Positions 44,254 through 56,377 of a stretch of 64,000 nucleotides of DNA are shown here, piece by piece. Position numbers and translations under genes: made by a program. Source of the stretch: Xenoacremonium recifei (taxonomy: Eukaryota; Ascomycota; Sordariomycetes; Hypocreales; Nectriaceae). Under the pieces are notes generated by a model. The model was not told the origin of the DNA, searched no databases, and was given only the letters and a program-made list of their open reading frames with translations. Position 1 is the stretch's first letter. Every line of letters starts with the position of its first letter. Location of the stretch: positions 1 through 64,000 of the forward strand of contig WOFQ01000044.1 in assembly GCA_012184525.1 (NCBI GenBank). Direction: 5' to 3'.

Positions 44254-45961
44254 ATGAGCCCCCATAGCGACATTTCTCTTGACGGCCCCAACGGCGCCGG
44301 GCTGCCCGTGCTCAACGGCTCCAACGGGATCAGCAACGGCACCAGCGCCGGAGTCACCAACGGCAACGGAGTTACAAACGGCACCTCCAACGGCCACGGA
44401 TACCACAACCGCTCACCATATCTCGAGCCCGCGCCTGCGGATTCCGAGTACGATCTCATCTGCGCCGGCTTCGGCCCCGCCAGTCTCGCGGTGGCCGTGG
44501 CCATCCATGACGCCCTCGCCGAGGGCCAGAAGCTGACCCCGGACGGCTCCGCGCCCAAGGTGCTCTTCATTGAGAAGCAGACGCGCTTCGCCTGGCACGC
44601 CGGTATGCTCCTCCCCGGGGCCAAGATGCAAATCTCCTTCATCAAGGATCTCGCCACCCTCCGAAATCCCCGTTCTGAGTTCACTTTCCTCAACTACCTG
44701 CACCGCAACGACCGCCTCGTCGACTTCACCAACCTGAGCACCTTCTTGCCGGCCCGCGATGAGTACGAGGACTACCTGCGCTGGTGCTCATCTTGGTTCG
44801 ACCATGTGGTCCAATACAACAATGAAGTCGTCTCCATTAGCCCTGTCGACAAGGCGGCTGGCGGCGTCAAGAAGTTCACCGTTCAGGCGCGCCACGGCAA
44901 GACTGGCCAGATCCAGACCTTCCGCAGCCGTCACGTCCTGGTTGGCACCGGTGGCCAGCCTTCGCTCCCCAAGAGCCTGCCCATGAAGCACCCGCGAGTC
45001 CTGCACTCGTCGCAGTTCGCCAACAACGCCCCCCAAATTCTCTCCGACCAGAGCGCGCCCTATCGTGTGGCCGTCATTGGTGCCGGCCAGAGTGCGGCCG
45101 AGATCTTCAACAACGTGCAGACGCTGTATCCCAATTCCAAGACGTACCTCATCATGCGACCCGAGTTCCTGCGACCCAGCGATGACTCGCCATTGTAAGT
45201 GATTTTGTACAGTTGGCCCATATAATTAATTGCTGACCCCTGCACAGCGTCAACTCCATCTTCAACCCTGAATACATCGACAACCTGTTCCCTCGATCAG
45301 CCAAGTCGCGCCAGTCACTGTTGACCGAGGCCCGGGCGACCAACTACGGCGTTGTCCGCCTGGAACTCATCGAGCACCTGTTCGAGCGCATGTACGACCA
45401 GAAGCGCCATATCGGCCCCGACGAGACGCAATGGCCGCACCGCATCCTGGCCGGCCGACAGATCTCCAGTGTCGATGCGAAGGGCGACGCGCTCGAGGTC
45501 AAAGTGCAGCACGTGCTGGACGACGGGCTGGATGGCTTCGTCGACGCGGCGCCTGAGGAGACGTTCGAGGTGGACTTGGTGATCGCTGCCACAGGCTACC
45601 AGCGCAGCGCCCACGTCACCATGCTGCGCGATGCCTGGACCATGCTGCCCAAGACGGCCTCGCACAAGGTCGAGTACGGCAAGGGTGTCACGGGCTGGAA
45701 CGTCGAGACCGAGGAGGGCGAGCGCAAGCTGGCTGTTGGCCGAGACTACAAGGTCAAGTTCTCGCCTGGTGCGGTCGCGGACGATGCGGGCGTGTGGCTG
45801 CAGGGCTGCTGCGAGGGCACTCACGGGGTAAGTTGAGTCCTTTTGTTTGTTGATGTGAAGTTATCGCTAACATGCCGCGACAGTTGAGCGACACCCTCCT
45901 CTCAGTGCTGGGCACTCGATCTGGCGAGATTGTGCAGTCCATCTTCGGCGGGAAGAACTAA
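44254..45961 (+). CDS. sidA: L-ornithine N5-monooxygenase, 532 aa
   Basis: It catalyses the committed step of hydroxamate siderophore synthesis: FAD- and NADPH-dependent N5-hydroxylation of L-ornithine. Three exons: 44254-45194, 45248-45827 and 45884-45961, with introns of 53 and 56 nt. The ATG at 44254 is the first in frame; the frame extends upstream only through a TTG. Motifs are the FAD site GFGPASLAVAVAI (about 77-89), WHAGMLLPGAKMQ and FIKDLATLRNPRSEFTFLNYL typical of ornithine hydroxylases, the NADPH site VIGAGQSAAEIF and the ATGY motif near the C-terminus. The first ~55 residues contain an unusual run of Asn-Gly/Ser/Thr repeats. It is divergent from the siderophore NRPS, a pairing known from Fusarium and other fungi, and likely under SreA-type control from the upstream GATA cluster. 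Confidence 0.96.
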
Positions 45962-47630
45962 GGAAAGGAGGCTTATAGACAAACATTATTACATCGGTAT
46001 TGTATACCACGACGTGGCATGGAAGGCAGCGAAAAAAGAAAAGAAGAGAGTTTGGTTGATTGCATCAGGATTTTTGACGATTTATTTTACAGTCGTTCTG
46101 TTTTGTGTACGGATTAGTTGGCCATAACCTACCTACACTTGGACCACGTCCCCTAACACGACCCTCGTTTTAGGGTCGCTCTTTCCTAATAGTAACCGTT
46201 ACAAAAAAAAATCATATCTGGATCCCATATCTCCCATCAATCCAGTTCTTCTCTCACTTTCGGAATTTCATCTCATCTTCGGCCTCTTCAGTCGCCCAAC
46301 GGTCCTTCCTCTGGCGGCGCAAGTAAGCCAGGCTCGGAGGGAAGGTGTTAGTCGAGGGCTTGACAATTATTCGGCCTAGAAAATAGCGAGGTCGAAAAAC
46401 CCCCACGCCTCCAGCTCTGTCTCCCCCTCTTCCTCCACCATCTCACCCACCAACCCGCCCCAAGTGCGTCCCTCGAGGTTTCGCTGTTCGAGCTCGTCTT
46501 CTACATCACGTCACTAAAACTACAGAGCGGGGGCTTCCGGTGGGAAGCCCGTTACGGTTGCACCCAGGATGCCTCCCCATGCGACGACGCCGACTGCGAA
46601 ATCATCCGTTTATACGAGTCCTTGAGCTCCATCACATGCATGCCCTTTGGGTACGAGCCCGTCTCAGCCACCACGAGTTGCCTCAGCCATTGCAGAGCCG
46701 GCGTCCAGGCGGCCAGGTCGGCATAGCTACGGCCATGATCCGTCGATGGATGACTGTAGAAGTATCCTTCGATATCACACTCGCAGGCGGGCAATCGGGT
46801 TGGAACATGGCAAGGTGTGCTCTTCAGCTAGGCCGAAACAAGGGACAGGCCGGTCCCATCAGCCAATGCCGAGCTCTGGCGGGTTCGCAGCTGCAAGGAT
46901 GAACGCCAGAGCTCTCCAAAGCCCGGGCAGCGCTATTTTTCCCAATATGCAGCTCCTGGTGTTCTTGAAGCTGGTTGGGCTGGGGGGTGGCCGAATGGCG
47001 GCGCCAGGGTGATAGGAACCACCGACTGAGCACGATTTCCTCTGCGGGAAGAGAGGCCCGAAGATCAATCAATGTGTTCATGCCTGCTTACCTACCTTCG
47101 CTCAGGCCCCCTCGTTCCCAGTCATTCGTTCTGCTTTCCGATGACCAGGCGAGACGCATCCGCACGTGCATTCCGAAGCAAGTAAGCTGATACAGCCATC
47201 GATATTGTCCACCCTCCAGCCAACACGGGAGAGATCCGCCCCCAACGAGACCAGAGTGCGCGAGGCTAGGACTCTCGAAGAGCGGCGCAGGAAGGCAAGG
47301 CCAGACAGAGAGGGGCCTCGGCCCTCAAACCACCCATCCCTCCGTCTCCGTCCATTTCTCGCCCGGTTTGCCCAGCCAAGGTCCGCGCCAGCTCAATCAA
47401 AGGCCGATCGAGTCAAGAGGAGACAGAGAGCGTGCGCCGGAGTGGAGAGCCGCTTACTGGACCGACGAACGGCGGCGCGGCTGGTGACCATTGTCGACCC
47501 GGTCCGTTCCTGAACAGCTCGGTCTCGCATTTCCTGGGTGCCTGGTCTCTGCTCGGGACTCCTCGGCCGCCATTGCAAGGTTTGGGCCTTCGGGCGCCGG
47601 ACCAGCACCGTCAAGTCCGTCCAGACAGAC
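45962..47630. other. 1.7 kb between SidA and the Zn2Cys6 gene
   Basis: It contains SidA 3' sequence, the gene-like minus-strand segment at 46254-46830 (separate entry), and about 0.8 kb of the upstream region of the Zn2Cys6 regulator. No RNA gene was recognised. Confidence 0.5.
46254..46830 (-). CDS. unresolved gene-like segment, probably multi-exon, unknown product
   Basis: Minus-strand translation gives three blocks that look coding. The last exon (46375-46254) encodes RIIVKPSTN..SLAYLRRQRKD and ends in DEMKFRK and a stop, preceded by a TTTTCTAG acceptor. A donor GTGAGA 71 nt upstream joins in phase to a block beginning DELEQRNLEGRTWGGLVG. Further upstream, 46828-46552 carries CECDIEGYFYSHPSTDHG and ALQWLRQLVVAETG. 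I could not find a donor/acceptor pair that joins this first block to DELEQ in phase, and no start codon is evident. It may be a real small gene whose structure I misread, or a decaying one. I do not recognise the family. The plus strand of 46540-46730 also has a Cys-rich open frame, so the strand call is not certain. Confidence 0.3.
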
Positions 47631-50150
47631 ATGACACGACCCGATGGGGAGCGTCCTCGCCGGACGCCGTCACAACGGTTGCCCGTGAACCCGCGCCGAA
47701 ACAAGGTCGCGCCCGAGAATCGAAAGCGCGTGGCCACAGCGTAAGTCAGAGCCCGCGCCCAGTCCTCACTCAGCCCTACCCGCTCACTGCTCGTCAACCT
47801 CGTGCGAGGGCGGGCAAGTGACATCATGACATGATGAAGATGTTGACTCGGTTCCAAGGTGCAATTCGTGCAACATTCGTCGCGTGAGATGCTCCGGCGA
47901 GCATCCGTGCCGCCAGTGCAGTGCGTCGGGTCGCGAGTGCGTCTATCCCGTTCCCGTTGAGAAGGTGTCAGTGTCGCGTGCGGAGTGGGAGGAGTTAAAG
48001 ACGAAAACTCGGCTCTACGAAAGGGTCCTCCAGGATACAGTACCCGATTCCGCCCAGCGTTTGGAGCTGCTCCGCCGGACAGTCAGCGCATCTTCGGTAT
48101 CACCAGGGTCGAGTCCATCAGCCTCTGTTCCCTCTCCGGGAGCTTTCCCTCTTGTCGTTACTGCTCTCGGCGGGGACCAGTCTGCGAGCTATATCCCACC
48201 TCAGCCACACGCAACTTCACAGCAGGCACCCGGGCAATCGCAACAAGGCCTCAACGAGTACAATCAAACATCACAACCGGTGCTTCAACCAAAGCCAGAT
48301 AGTCAGAACGATGAGGTTCAGGCTGCTACGCAGGGCCGTCTTCTTAGCGACCCTGACGGCCAGTCTCGCTTCTTAGGCGAGACGAGTGGTGCCACCTTTC
48401 TCGACAACTTGAAAGAGTTCATGAGCACCATCTTGCCCCTGGCATACGACGACAACCACACTGTCGTTGATGGAAGCAAGTTCTTAAGAAGTATCGGCAG
48501 TTACCAGACATATGATTCCCGGCCGCTACATGACCGGAATGTTGACCCATTGTGGCTGCCTACAGTGCCCGACATAGAAGCAATGTTGGCAGAGTTGCGG
48601 TTCTTTATTCAGGATGGCAACGGAAGCTGGCCAAGCGGAGGTGTTTATTGGTGGGGGAAGTTCTTGAGTTTGCCAGGCATTTCCGCTATACCTTGGAGGG
48701 ATGATCCGAGCATGTTTGACGTCCAAAAGTGTCGAGACCTTGCTCAGTACAACGCTGCCTTCGCTGTTATGACACAGGCTACAACTTCAGGTATGCTCCC
48801 TGCCGTTCCGGAGCCCGGCCTGAGTGAGACGTACTACGCCCGAGCACATTGCCTGATAGGCAACCCAATGGACATTACTCGCCATACCCTCAGCGACGTT
48901 TCAACGCTAGCACTCATGGGCTTCTATTTGATCGAGATGAATCGACGAGATACCGCATACATGTGCATCGCAAACGCTATGCACATCAGCGTTATGCACG
49001 GAGCCCATAGAGGGTGGCTTGAAGAACCAGGAAAACGAGTGTTCTGGACACTATATATATTGGATCGCTGGTTGAGCTGCTTGATGGGTCGACCGCCCAC
49101 CTTCAAGGACGATGCTATCCAGATATCCATGCCCGTTGAAGAACCGTAAGTGTGCCACTAACCGCTCTATCAAGTTTGCCATAGGTTGCATTGCTAATTA
49201 TGTTGTAGAGGCATGCCCCCGGCTATTGGTCTTACAGCTCACATTGAGCTAGCTCGCATCTCAAGCCATATCGTGTGCAACACCTACAAGGTCTCACCTT
49301 CGCTGCCTTCCTTAGGTCCACTGGGGGATTTAGAAAGGACCCTCGGCATGCTAGAGAACTGGCTCTCAGCATTACCGCCTATTCTTCAACTCTTCGAGCC
49401 TGCATTGAGCGACGATCCGGCGGTGTGTCTCCTCCATATGAATTACAATCAGGTATGTCACTTGCACCTCCCGAGTCAAGAAGATGACTGACCGTCGGGC
49501 AGCTCGTCATCATTACGATCCGACCTATCTTCTTTGCAGCAGTGAAGAAAACTTTTGCGGAACGCCTTGTAGCCCGGCAATCATCGCTTGAATCTCACCC
49601 GCAACTCTCGTATATTCGCAGATGTGTTGCCGCTGCTGATGCCAACATCCGCCTTGCTCGGCATATCTTGGCTCTCAACCACCCCCGAAAGCTCCTACAG
49701 TCAAGCTTACACTTCATCTTCAACGCAGCGATCTGCTTGATGCTCCAGGAGCTGGTATACATGCATGACATCGTCCCTAGAGACCGCACACTCGATAGTG
49801 ATCTCGACTTTGTAATTGCGCGGTTCGATGAGGAGGCCCGCATCGGCAGTAACTACGGACAAGATTGCGCAGATGTCCTCAGGGATCTTCGGATCCTCGT
49901 TTACCGACTAAGACTCTCTATAAACCCGAGCCAAGAGACAATCGAAGCTCAACCGCTTATTGCACTAACGGCTGAGATCTCGGCCGAAACGGTTCCTGTT
50001 CTCGGGATCAAGCCCTCCTGGGTACAGGACACTCTTCCAGGTCCCTTGCCTTCACAACAAGCTCATGTCGGTCAGGGTCATGTTCTGTATTCTGTCATGC
50101 AAGCCTGGATTGATGAGGATTGGAGCGTGGACACCTCATTCATGAATTAA
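47631..50150 (+). CDS. Zn(II)2Cys6 fungal transcription factor, 762 aa
   Basis: A nuclear sequence-specific regulator. Four exons: 47631-47740, 47859-49145, 49209-49452 and 49503-50150, with introns of 118, 63 and 50 nt. The first intron lies immediately before the zinc cluster, which reads C-x2-C-x6-C-x5-C-x2-C-x6-C after splicing, preceded by a basic RKRVATA. The linker and a helical stretch (AEWEELKTKTRLYERVLQD) follow, as in dimerising members. The central part has the fungal-specific transcription factor domain, with RVFWTLYILDRWLSCLMGRPP as its best mark (about residues 430-450). Target genes are unknown. It sits 1.7 kb downstream of SidA on the same strand, but siderophore genes are normally controlled by GATA and HapX factors, so adjacency alone is weak evidence for a role there. 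Confidence 0.9.
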
Positions 50151-50599
50151 GAAGTTTATGACATAAGAGGCCTATCACAGGCCGAATGACGCATTTTGGC
50201 GCAGATGAAAAGTTTTCTGTTTGAGCACTCTTTCGAATAAACAATGCCACTCGATTAATAGGTACATAGCAACCAGTGCGTGGCAAAACGAACAACTCGC
50301 GGTTGCCGAGTTTCTGCACAAAAATGCAAATACTTTTCGAAGACAATTTGAACTTTCCCAATCTCGCCATAATCACATTGTCACTGAGAAAATCCTGAAA
50401 TCTTGAGCTTGGGGGCCGAATTGTGATGTAATTGCTATCGAAGTATCACGTTGTTGCGACTTCGACCGTGAAGCGGGGCCGAAGTCTCTCGCCTGGAAGG
50501 TACGTCCCATCCACCTGCTCAACACATTTATCATGATGTGATATTTCTTTTCGCCTCACACTTCACTCCTTCATCTCTGCTCAACAGAATTCCCAGGCA
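50151..50599. other. intergenic, 0.45 kb
   Basis: This short tandem gap holds the 3' end of the Zn2Cys6 gene and the promoter of the Nudix/eIF2B gene. The last 80 bp are pyrimidine-rich. Nothing else was seen. Confidence 0.5.
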
Positions 50600-52250
50600 A
50601 TGCGGCCAAAAGCCTACATCCTCGCCAGAAACAGGCTGTCACTACCACAGAAACGCACCTTTGCTACGACCATGACTAAGCTCATGCAGCGCGCTGTCGC
50701 GGGCAGCTTCATCTTCAAGTTCCCGAATGACGACATCAGCCAGAAGCCGCAAGTCGCGCTCTTCCGGCGGAGCGGCGACGTGAGCACGTATCAGTGAGTA
50801 TTTCCCTATCTTTTTCGGGGATCTTGATCGCTGATGCAGCGGTGTCAGGCACAAGTACGCGCCAATCTCCGGCAGCATTGAGGAGTCGGATGCCAATCCT
50901 CTCGCTACGGCCTGGCGCGAGTTACAGGAGGAAACAACACTGGATGGCACTTCTCTGAAACTTTTTCGCCAAGGAAAGCCGTATTCTTTTGGCGATGAGT
51001 CCGTGGGCCGAGAATGGACTATCAATCCCTTCGGCTTCGTGCTCAAATCCGTCAATGACGGCGGCAAGGGTGAGGCTGGGATCCAGATCGACTGGGAGCA
51101 CGAAGGTTATGCATGGTTCGATCCCGACGAAGTCAGTGACTCTGACTCATTTGGGGGCGTTCCGCGGCTTTTGGAAAGTCTGAGGAGGGTGTGGTTCAAC
51201 ATTGATCTCGGCGAGGAGGCGGGAAATGCTCTTGGGGCTGGGCTGATAACGCTGCAGCAGGATCACGAGAGCGGCGCACGTCAGTTGGCATCCAAGGCAT
51301 TGGGCATTTACATTGACGTAATTCGGAAATTGGATAGGGGCTCAGCAGAGCTGTGGTGGAAGAACGTTCGGTTTGCTGGGTGGCATCTGTGGAAAAACGG
51401 GAGGGAGAGCATGGGCGCATCTATCCTGAGCGTCGTCTTGTCCAGCTTAGCTATCATCGAGGAGAAGCTCCCGAAGGGCGAGCTCACGTCTTCTTTCATT
51501 GAGGACTTAGGGCAGAATTTGGAGGAATATGGACGACAGAGGCAGCAGGCCAGTGGAAGGATCACTCAACTATTTGGACAATTTGTGGAGGAACATTTCG
51601 CGAAGGACTCGACGGTCAAAGTGTTGACTCTTTCAGCCAGCTCGACCATCCTGAGCTGCCTCACGCATGCTCTTGGGCAGCAGACACATCACTTGGACCT
51701 GCGCATACTTGAGTCAAGGCCACTCTTTGAAGGCGTCAAGACGGCAGAGAGCATCATATCTTTTGCCAAGACAAAGGGTATCAAGGCAGACGTTACCCTC
51801 TACACAGACGCCAGTGCCGGGCTCGCCGCGAAGGATGTCGACCTTGTGATTGTCGGAGCCGATCTCATCGACGGCATGGGCAACGTCAGCAACAAGACGG
51901 GCTCACTGCCTGCAGTACTGGCGGCAAAGCACCTCTGTCCCCATGCCAAGATCGTGGCCCTCGCCGAGAAGGAAAAGGTGCTGCCCTTCGAGCCGCCGGG
52001 CCACGAAGAGGACAACAGCCCGCAAGAGGTGACCGACGCGTGGGGTCAACAGCGCCTTGACTCAAGTTTTCAGCTGCAGGACGCATCTTGTCCCGTTACT
52101 GTCCAGGTCAAGAACGTATACTTCGAGTGGGTGCCGGCAACTTTGATCGACTTGTACGTTACCGAGGACGGCGTCACCAGCGCCGAGGGTGTTAGTCAAC
52201 GGGCCCGCGAGGTCCGCGACAAGGCAGACCGATATTTCTCGGGCCTCTAG
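50600..52250 (+). CDS. Nudix domain fused to an eIF2B-like/sugar-phosphate isomerase-like domain, 531 aa
   Basis: Two exons: 50600-50793 and 50849-52250, with one 55-nt intron. Residues about 30-190 form a Nudix hydrolase-type domain; the Nudix box core is present as WRELQEETTL, but the usual final Gly of the EEXGU motif is Thr and the spacing from the leading Gly is not standard, so catalytic activity is uncertain. Residues about 220-520 resemble the eIF2B alpha/beta/delta and methylthioribose-1-phosphate isomerase superfamily: VKVLTLSASSTILSCL, LRILESRPLFEG, DLVIVGADLIDGMGNVSNKTGS and FEWVPATLID. The first ~25 residues (basic, with SLPQKRTFATT) could be a mitochondrial presequence. Function is not established; a metabolite-repair or sugar-phosphate role would be a guess. 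Confidence 0.85.
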
Positions 52251-54219
52251 TTTGATGCTCTAACTGATAAATGCACGATGGAAAGACTTTTGTTTCGCTC
52301 GCTCGCTCAACAACTTGCTGCAACTAGAATACTAATCACTGTATACGTGGCCACGCCGAGAGATCAGCAAATCAAGCCGACGGCCACGAGCCACACGGGC
52401 CGTCCATGGCGCATGCATATCTCAAGAATGCTCCTATCAACTTCAAGCAGAGTGCTTTAGTTCGGTGGGGAGTGGGTTGAACTAGGAGGTCTGCAGGCCG
52501 TCACTTGTGAAGCTCCGAATTATATCGGAAGCACGCAGAGTCCTAGATGTTCGGGATGCCACCCTTGCCTTGGCAGATGCAGTGCCCAGTGCGCAGCAAG
52601 GATACATAGCAGCGGCCGCGGCGGCAGCGGCAATCTTAGCGCACCAAACTTTGGGCTGGCACCACTGGGCTGGCACAGCTGGTTAGTCGGTCGTTGGGCA
52701 TCCAGTGCCAGCATGTATGCGGGACAGTCGTTGCTTTTGCTGGGATCCGCCGCGCTGCGTTCCATGCGCGGCGAGATAGGCGATGTCTGAAGGATCACCA
52801 GCCCAGCCCAGCCCAACCCGGCGAAGCAACGCCAGAGTCAGGAGACGAACGCCTGTCAACTCTGGCGGTGAAGGGAAACGAGCACCGCTCTCCCCATTTT
52901 CCGGGCGAGTATCTCGGCAACTCGACAATACCCAGACACTAGCCCATCACGCCGTCGCGTCTCCCGTCTCCCGTCCCGTCACAGATACGGTCACGCGCAC
53001 CAACCAGGACAGGGGGGGGGAGATACAAGCCTGGGGATATCAGAACCATCCCATTGGTACGGACTCGAGCAGCGGCTGGCCAGGGCCAATGGCGGCCGCA
53101 GCATTTACCGGTCTTGAAGGATGACGTGCCCTGCCTGGAGAGGTCTGGGGAAGGGAAGGATGGTTGTCTGTCCATGTTGTTGGGGTGGCAGCCTTATTCG
53201 CAGGTATTAAGTGTTGTCCCCAATCTGCGCCTTGAATCGCAACACGTTGAGCAGGAGAAAGAGATGGCTGGCGAGGTTCGGCTCGTCACACACTCTCTCG
53301 CTCTCGCGCGGTTGATCGCTGATCCTCCCGCCTGAGATGTCAGCCGACGGGCGTTTCGCGGGTCTCACCATGGATGGATGATGGACAAGGGAAGGGGAGC
53401 AAGCCAAGCAACCAAGCAAGCCCCCAGGCAATTCCTCAGCAGGACTGCCCGTCTGTCCGCTGATGGTTGACGGGAAAATCCCCGAAGGTCCAGGAACGGG
53501 CGACTCGAAATTGCGCGCTCTGCGGCACGGCAGCTGTCATTGGCGGCACTTCGCCCCCCCTCCCTATCACCCTAGCGGTCTGATCTAGAGTGAGGCTTGC
53601 GAGTCTTGCTGAGCGACCCCGGCCATGCGGTTGGTTGGTTGGCGGATGCGAGTTAAAGTTGTTGCCTCGACCGGTACCGGATTCCCGGGCTCGCGTTGGC
53701 CTGGCCTGGGCCTGTCTGTTTCTAGATGCGGACCGGCCCTTGTTGAGGACGATGGCCGCCCTCCCTCCCAGATGGCGTCTCTTCAGTCTCGCAGATGGTC
53801 CTCTCAGCGCGCAGAACCATATCTTCCAGGGTGTCAAGATGACGTCTCGCTCGACAGGCCTCTTCAACCCCCTTACTTCATAGGCAAGCGGTCTACGATA
53901 GACGTTGTGGGGTGGTAGGGTTGAGGAAGAGGGGGGAGGGATACCGCCTCGAGCTGGAATCCTGGGATTGGAACGGACGGACGCCAGATCCTGGACCTGT
54001 TGCGGGCTGCCATCTGAGGCTGCGTTATCGCAAGCTCGTCGTATGTGGGGGATCGCACATACATACTATCTGGGATGCTCGATCCTCCCGCAGCCGCAGA
54101 CGCAGAGACGCCGAGCAAGCGCAGAGCTCGCGTAGACACACATATAACCTCCAGGGCATGCCTTGGCCCGAGAACAAGATATCAACCCGTCCGCCCCCCG
54201 GAGAGGAGGATAGGATCTC
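52251..54219. other. intergenic, 2.0 kb
   Basis: This is the upstream region of the MFS transporter gene and 3' region of the Nudix/eIF2B gene. Many short GC-rich frames occur on both strands without family motifs. There is a small GCGGC/GCC-rich patch at 52610-52635. No gene or RNA was recognised. Confidence 0.5.
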
Positions 54220-56158
54220 ATGTCTGGACAGGACTTCCCTGGAGCTTCTCGGGGAAGAGTCCTGGCTGAAAACAGTATTATATCAAATCACGAACAAGAC
54301 ATCAACCCTCGTCAACACAGTCCTTGTAGCTCTACAAGCATGCCCGGCTCCCTCGAAGACGCTCCATTGCCGCACGCAGGCTTGTCCTCTGAGTCTCTCG
54401 TGCCTCAAGACGCCCTCAGAAGTCGGGCCCTCAACCGCAAGCTCGACTTTGCATTGCTGCCGCTGCTCTCGCTCCTCTACCTCTTCAATGGACTTGATCG
54501 AGGCAATGTCGGCAACGCGGAGACTCAAGGTGTGTATCCAGTCCGTCTAAGCGTCTGCGGAACCGAGCCGCAGATCCCTTCCTTTGATCGTCGCCGCCAC
54601 TCACTGATACACGTGGGACAGGCTTTACCAAAGACATCGGCGCTCAGCCGGACGATCTGAACCAGGCCGTGTCCCTCTTCTTCATCACTTTCGTCGTGCT
54701 GCAGCCTGTCTCGGCAGCGTGTGGACGATGGATGGGTGCGAAGTATTGGATCCCCATTACCATGGTAGGGACTGTCATCATGAGATTGCTCTCTTATACC
54801 ATGTGCTGATCAATGTCACAGTTCTTTTGGGGAATCGTCACAATCACTCAGGCGTTTATCAAGGGTCGATGTATATAACACCCCCTTCCCTATACCAGAT
54901 CCCTCGTCTCACTCGCTCACTAACTATCTAGCCGGCCTCCTTGCCACTCGGCTCCTTATCGGGGCCTTTGAAGCTGGCTTCTACCCGACATCGGTCGCCT
55001 ACCTCTCCTTCTTCTACCCACGATTCGAGCTCTGCGTGAGACTAGCTCTGTTCTACGGGCAGTATGCCGTGGCCGGCGCCTTTTCAGGCTCAATAGGTTC
55101 GGTCCCAAAGTCCGGTTATCAATCTCCGCCGGCGGCCGCTGATCTTCTCCTCCCCTCGCAGCATACGGCGTCTTCCACATCAACTCCGGGCCGCTCAAGA
55201 ACTGGCAGTGGCTCTTCATCATTGAAGGAACACTCACATGCGTGTTTGCCGCCATCTCATGGTTCTGGCTGCCCAGCGGGCCCGGCTCGGCTTGGTTCCT
55301 CAATGCTGAGGAGCGAGCCTATGCAAGTCTCCGCATCCAGCAGGACAGTGCCGCCTTTGTCAAGCATGACTACGAGGACGATGGCATCGAGAGCGATCGG
55401 CTGACACGCCGGGACTTTGTCGAGACGGCTCGCGACTGGAAGCTGTGGTCGGTGCTTGTGCTGAATATCTGCGCGAGTGTACCAGCCGGTGCCTTCTCCG
55501 TCTTCCTCCCCCTGGTTCTTCAGGGGCTGGGTTACGAATCCATTATGGCCAACCTGGTAGGGTTCTCCTCCTCCCCGGCTCTTATGACGTTCGCTAATCA
55601 GGAGATGCACACATATAGATGACGGTTCCCCCGTTTGTCTGTGGTGCCATTGGCCTATACGTCTTCGCCCTCAGCTCCGACCGCCGCCATGAGCGTGGGC
55701 TGCACATTGTCGGCGGCATCCTCATCGCTCTGATCGGCCTCGTCCTCACCGTCACGCTGGACTCCAACACCGGCCAGTATGTGGCTCTATGCGTTCTACT
55801 CTCGGGGACATACGTCGCCGCGCCCCTGACGGTGGCCTGGCTCAGCGGTAACACGCCCGAGCCGGGCAAGCGAGCACTCGTGCTGGGCGTCAACGGCTTC
55901 GGTAATCTCGGTGGTGTCATCGCCGCGCAGCTGTACCGCGAACGCTTCAGTCCCGGATACCGCGTGCCCTTCTACGTGACTCTGGGCTTCGTTGCAGTCT
56001 CCCTCGTCGGGTATCTCGCATACCGCATCGCACTCATGGTGGCCAATCGCCGTAAGAGGGCCATTTTGGCAACCATGACGCCGGCCGAGATTGAGAACGA
56101 GCGGCTGAACGACGAACGGTACGCAGACAAGAAGGTGACCTTCATCTATGGCCTGTGA
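54220..56158 (+). CDS. MFS transporter, allantoate permease/anion:cation symporter (Dal5-like) family, 533 aa
   Basis: A plasma-membrane or organellar carrier for a small organic anion. Six exons: 54220-54529, 54622-54764, 54822-54870, 54932-55096, 55162-55556 and 55619-56158; introns of 92, 57, 61, 65 and 62 nt all keep phase. Family marks are the first-helix segment LDFALLPLLSLLYLFNGLDRGNVGNA, LLATRLLIGAFEAGFYPTSVAYLSFFYPR, NWQWLFIIEG and GNLGGVIAAQLY. About twelve hydrophobic segments are visible. A Met at 54340 would remove 40 poorly conserved residues and may be the true start. The family includes carriers for allantoate, nicotinate, pantothenate and similar anions; the substrate cannot be read here. 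It converges on the WW-FF gene with a 219-bp gap. Confidence 0.9.
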
Positions 56159-56377
56159 GCAGTTGCGGGCCGGGGCGAAGACAGTCAGTTGGGGACGGCG
56201 GGGGGGTTCGACAACAGGAGTGTATACTGGGACACTTGATGAAGATAGGAGACCTGGGGATATAGGATCGCGGTAAGTTTAATGACCCTTTGAGCACGGG
56301 GTTTAGTAGAGAGGCCCGAGTGATGGATATACCATGAGACGACCACATGAATAAACTACACTACAAATAGAATATCC

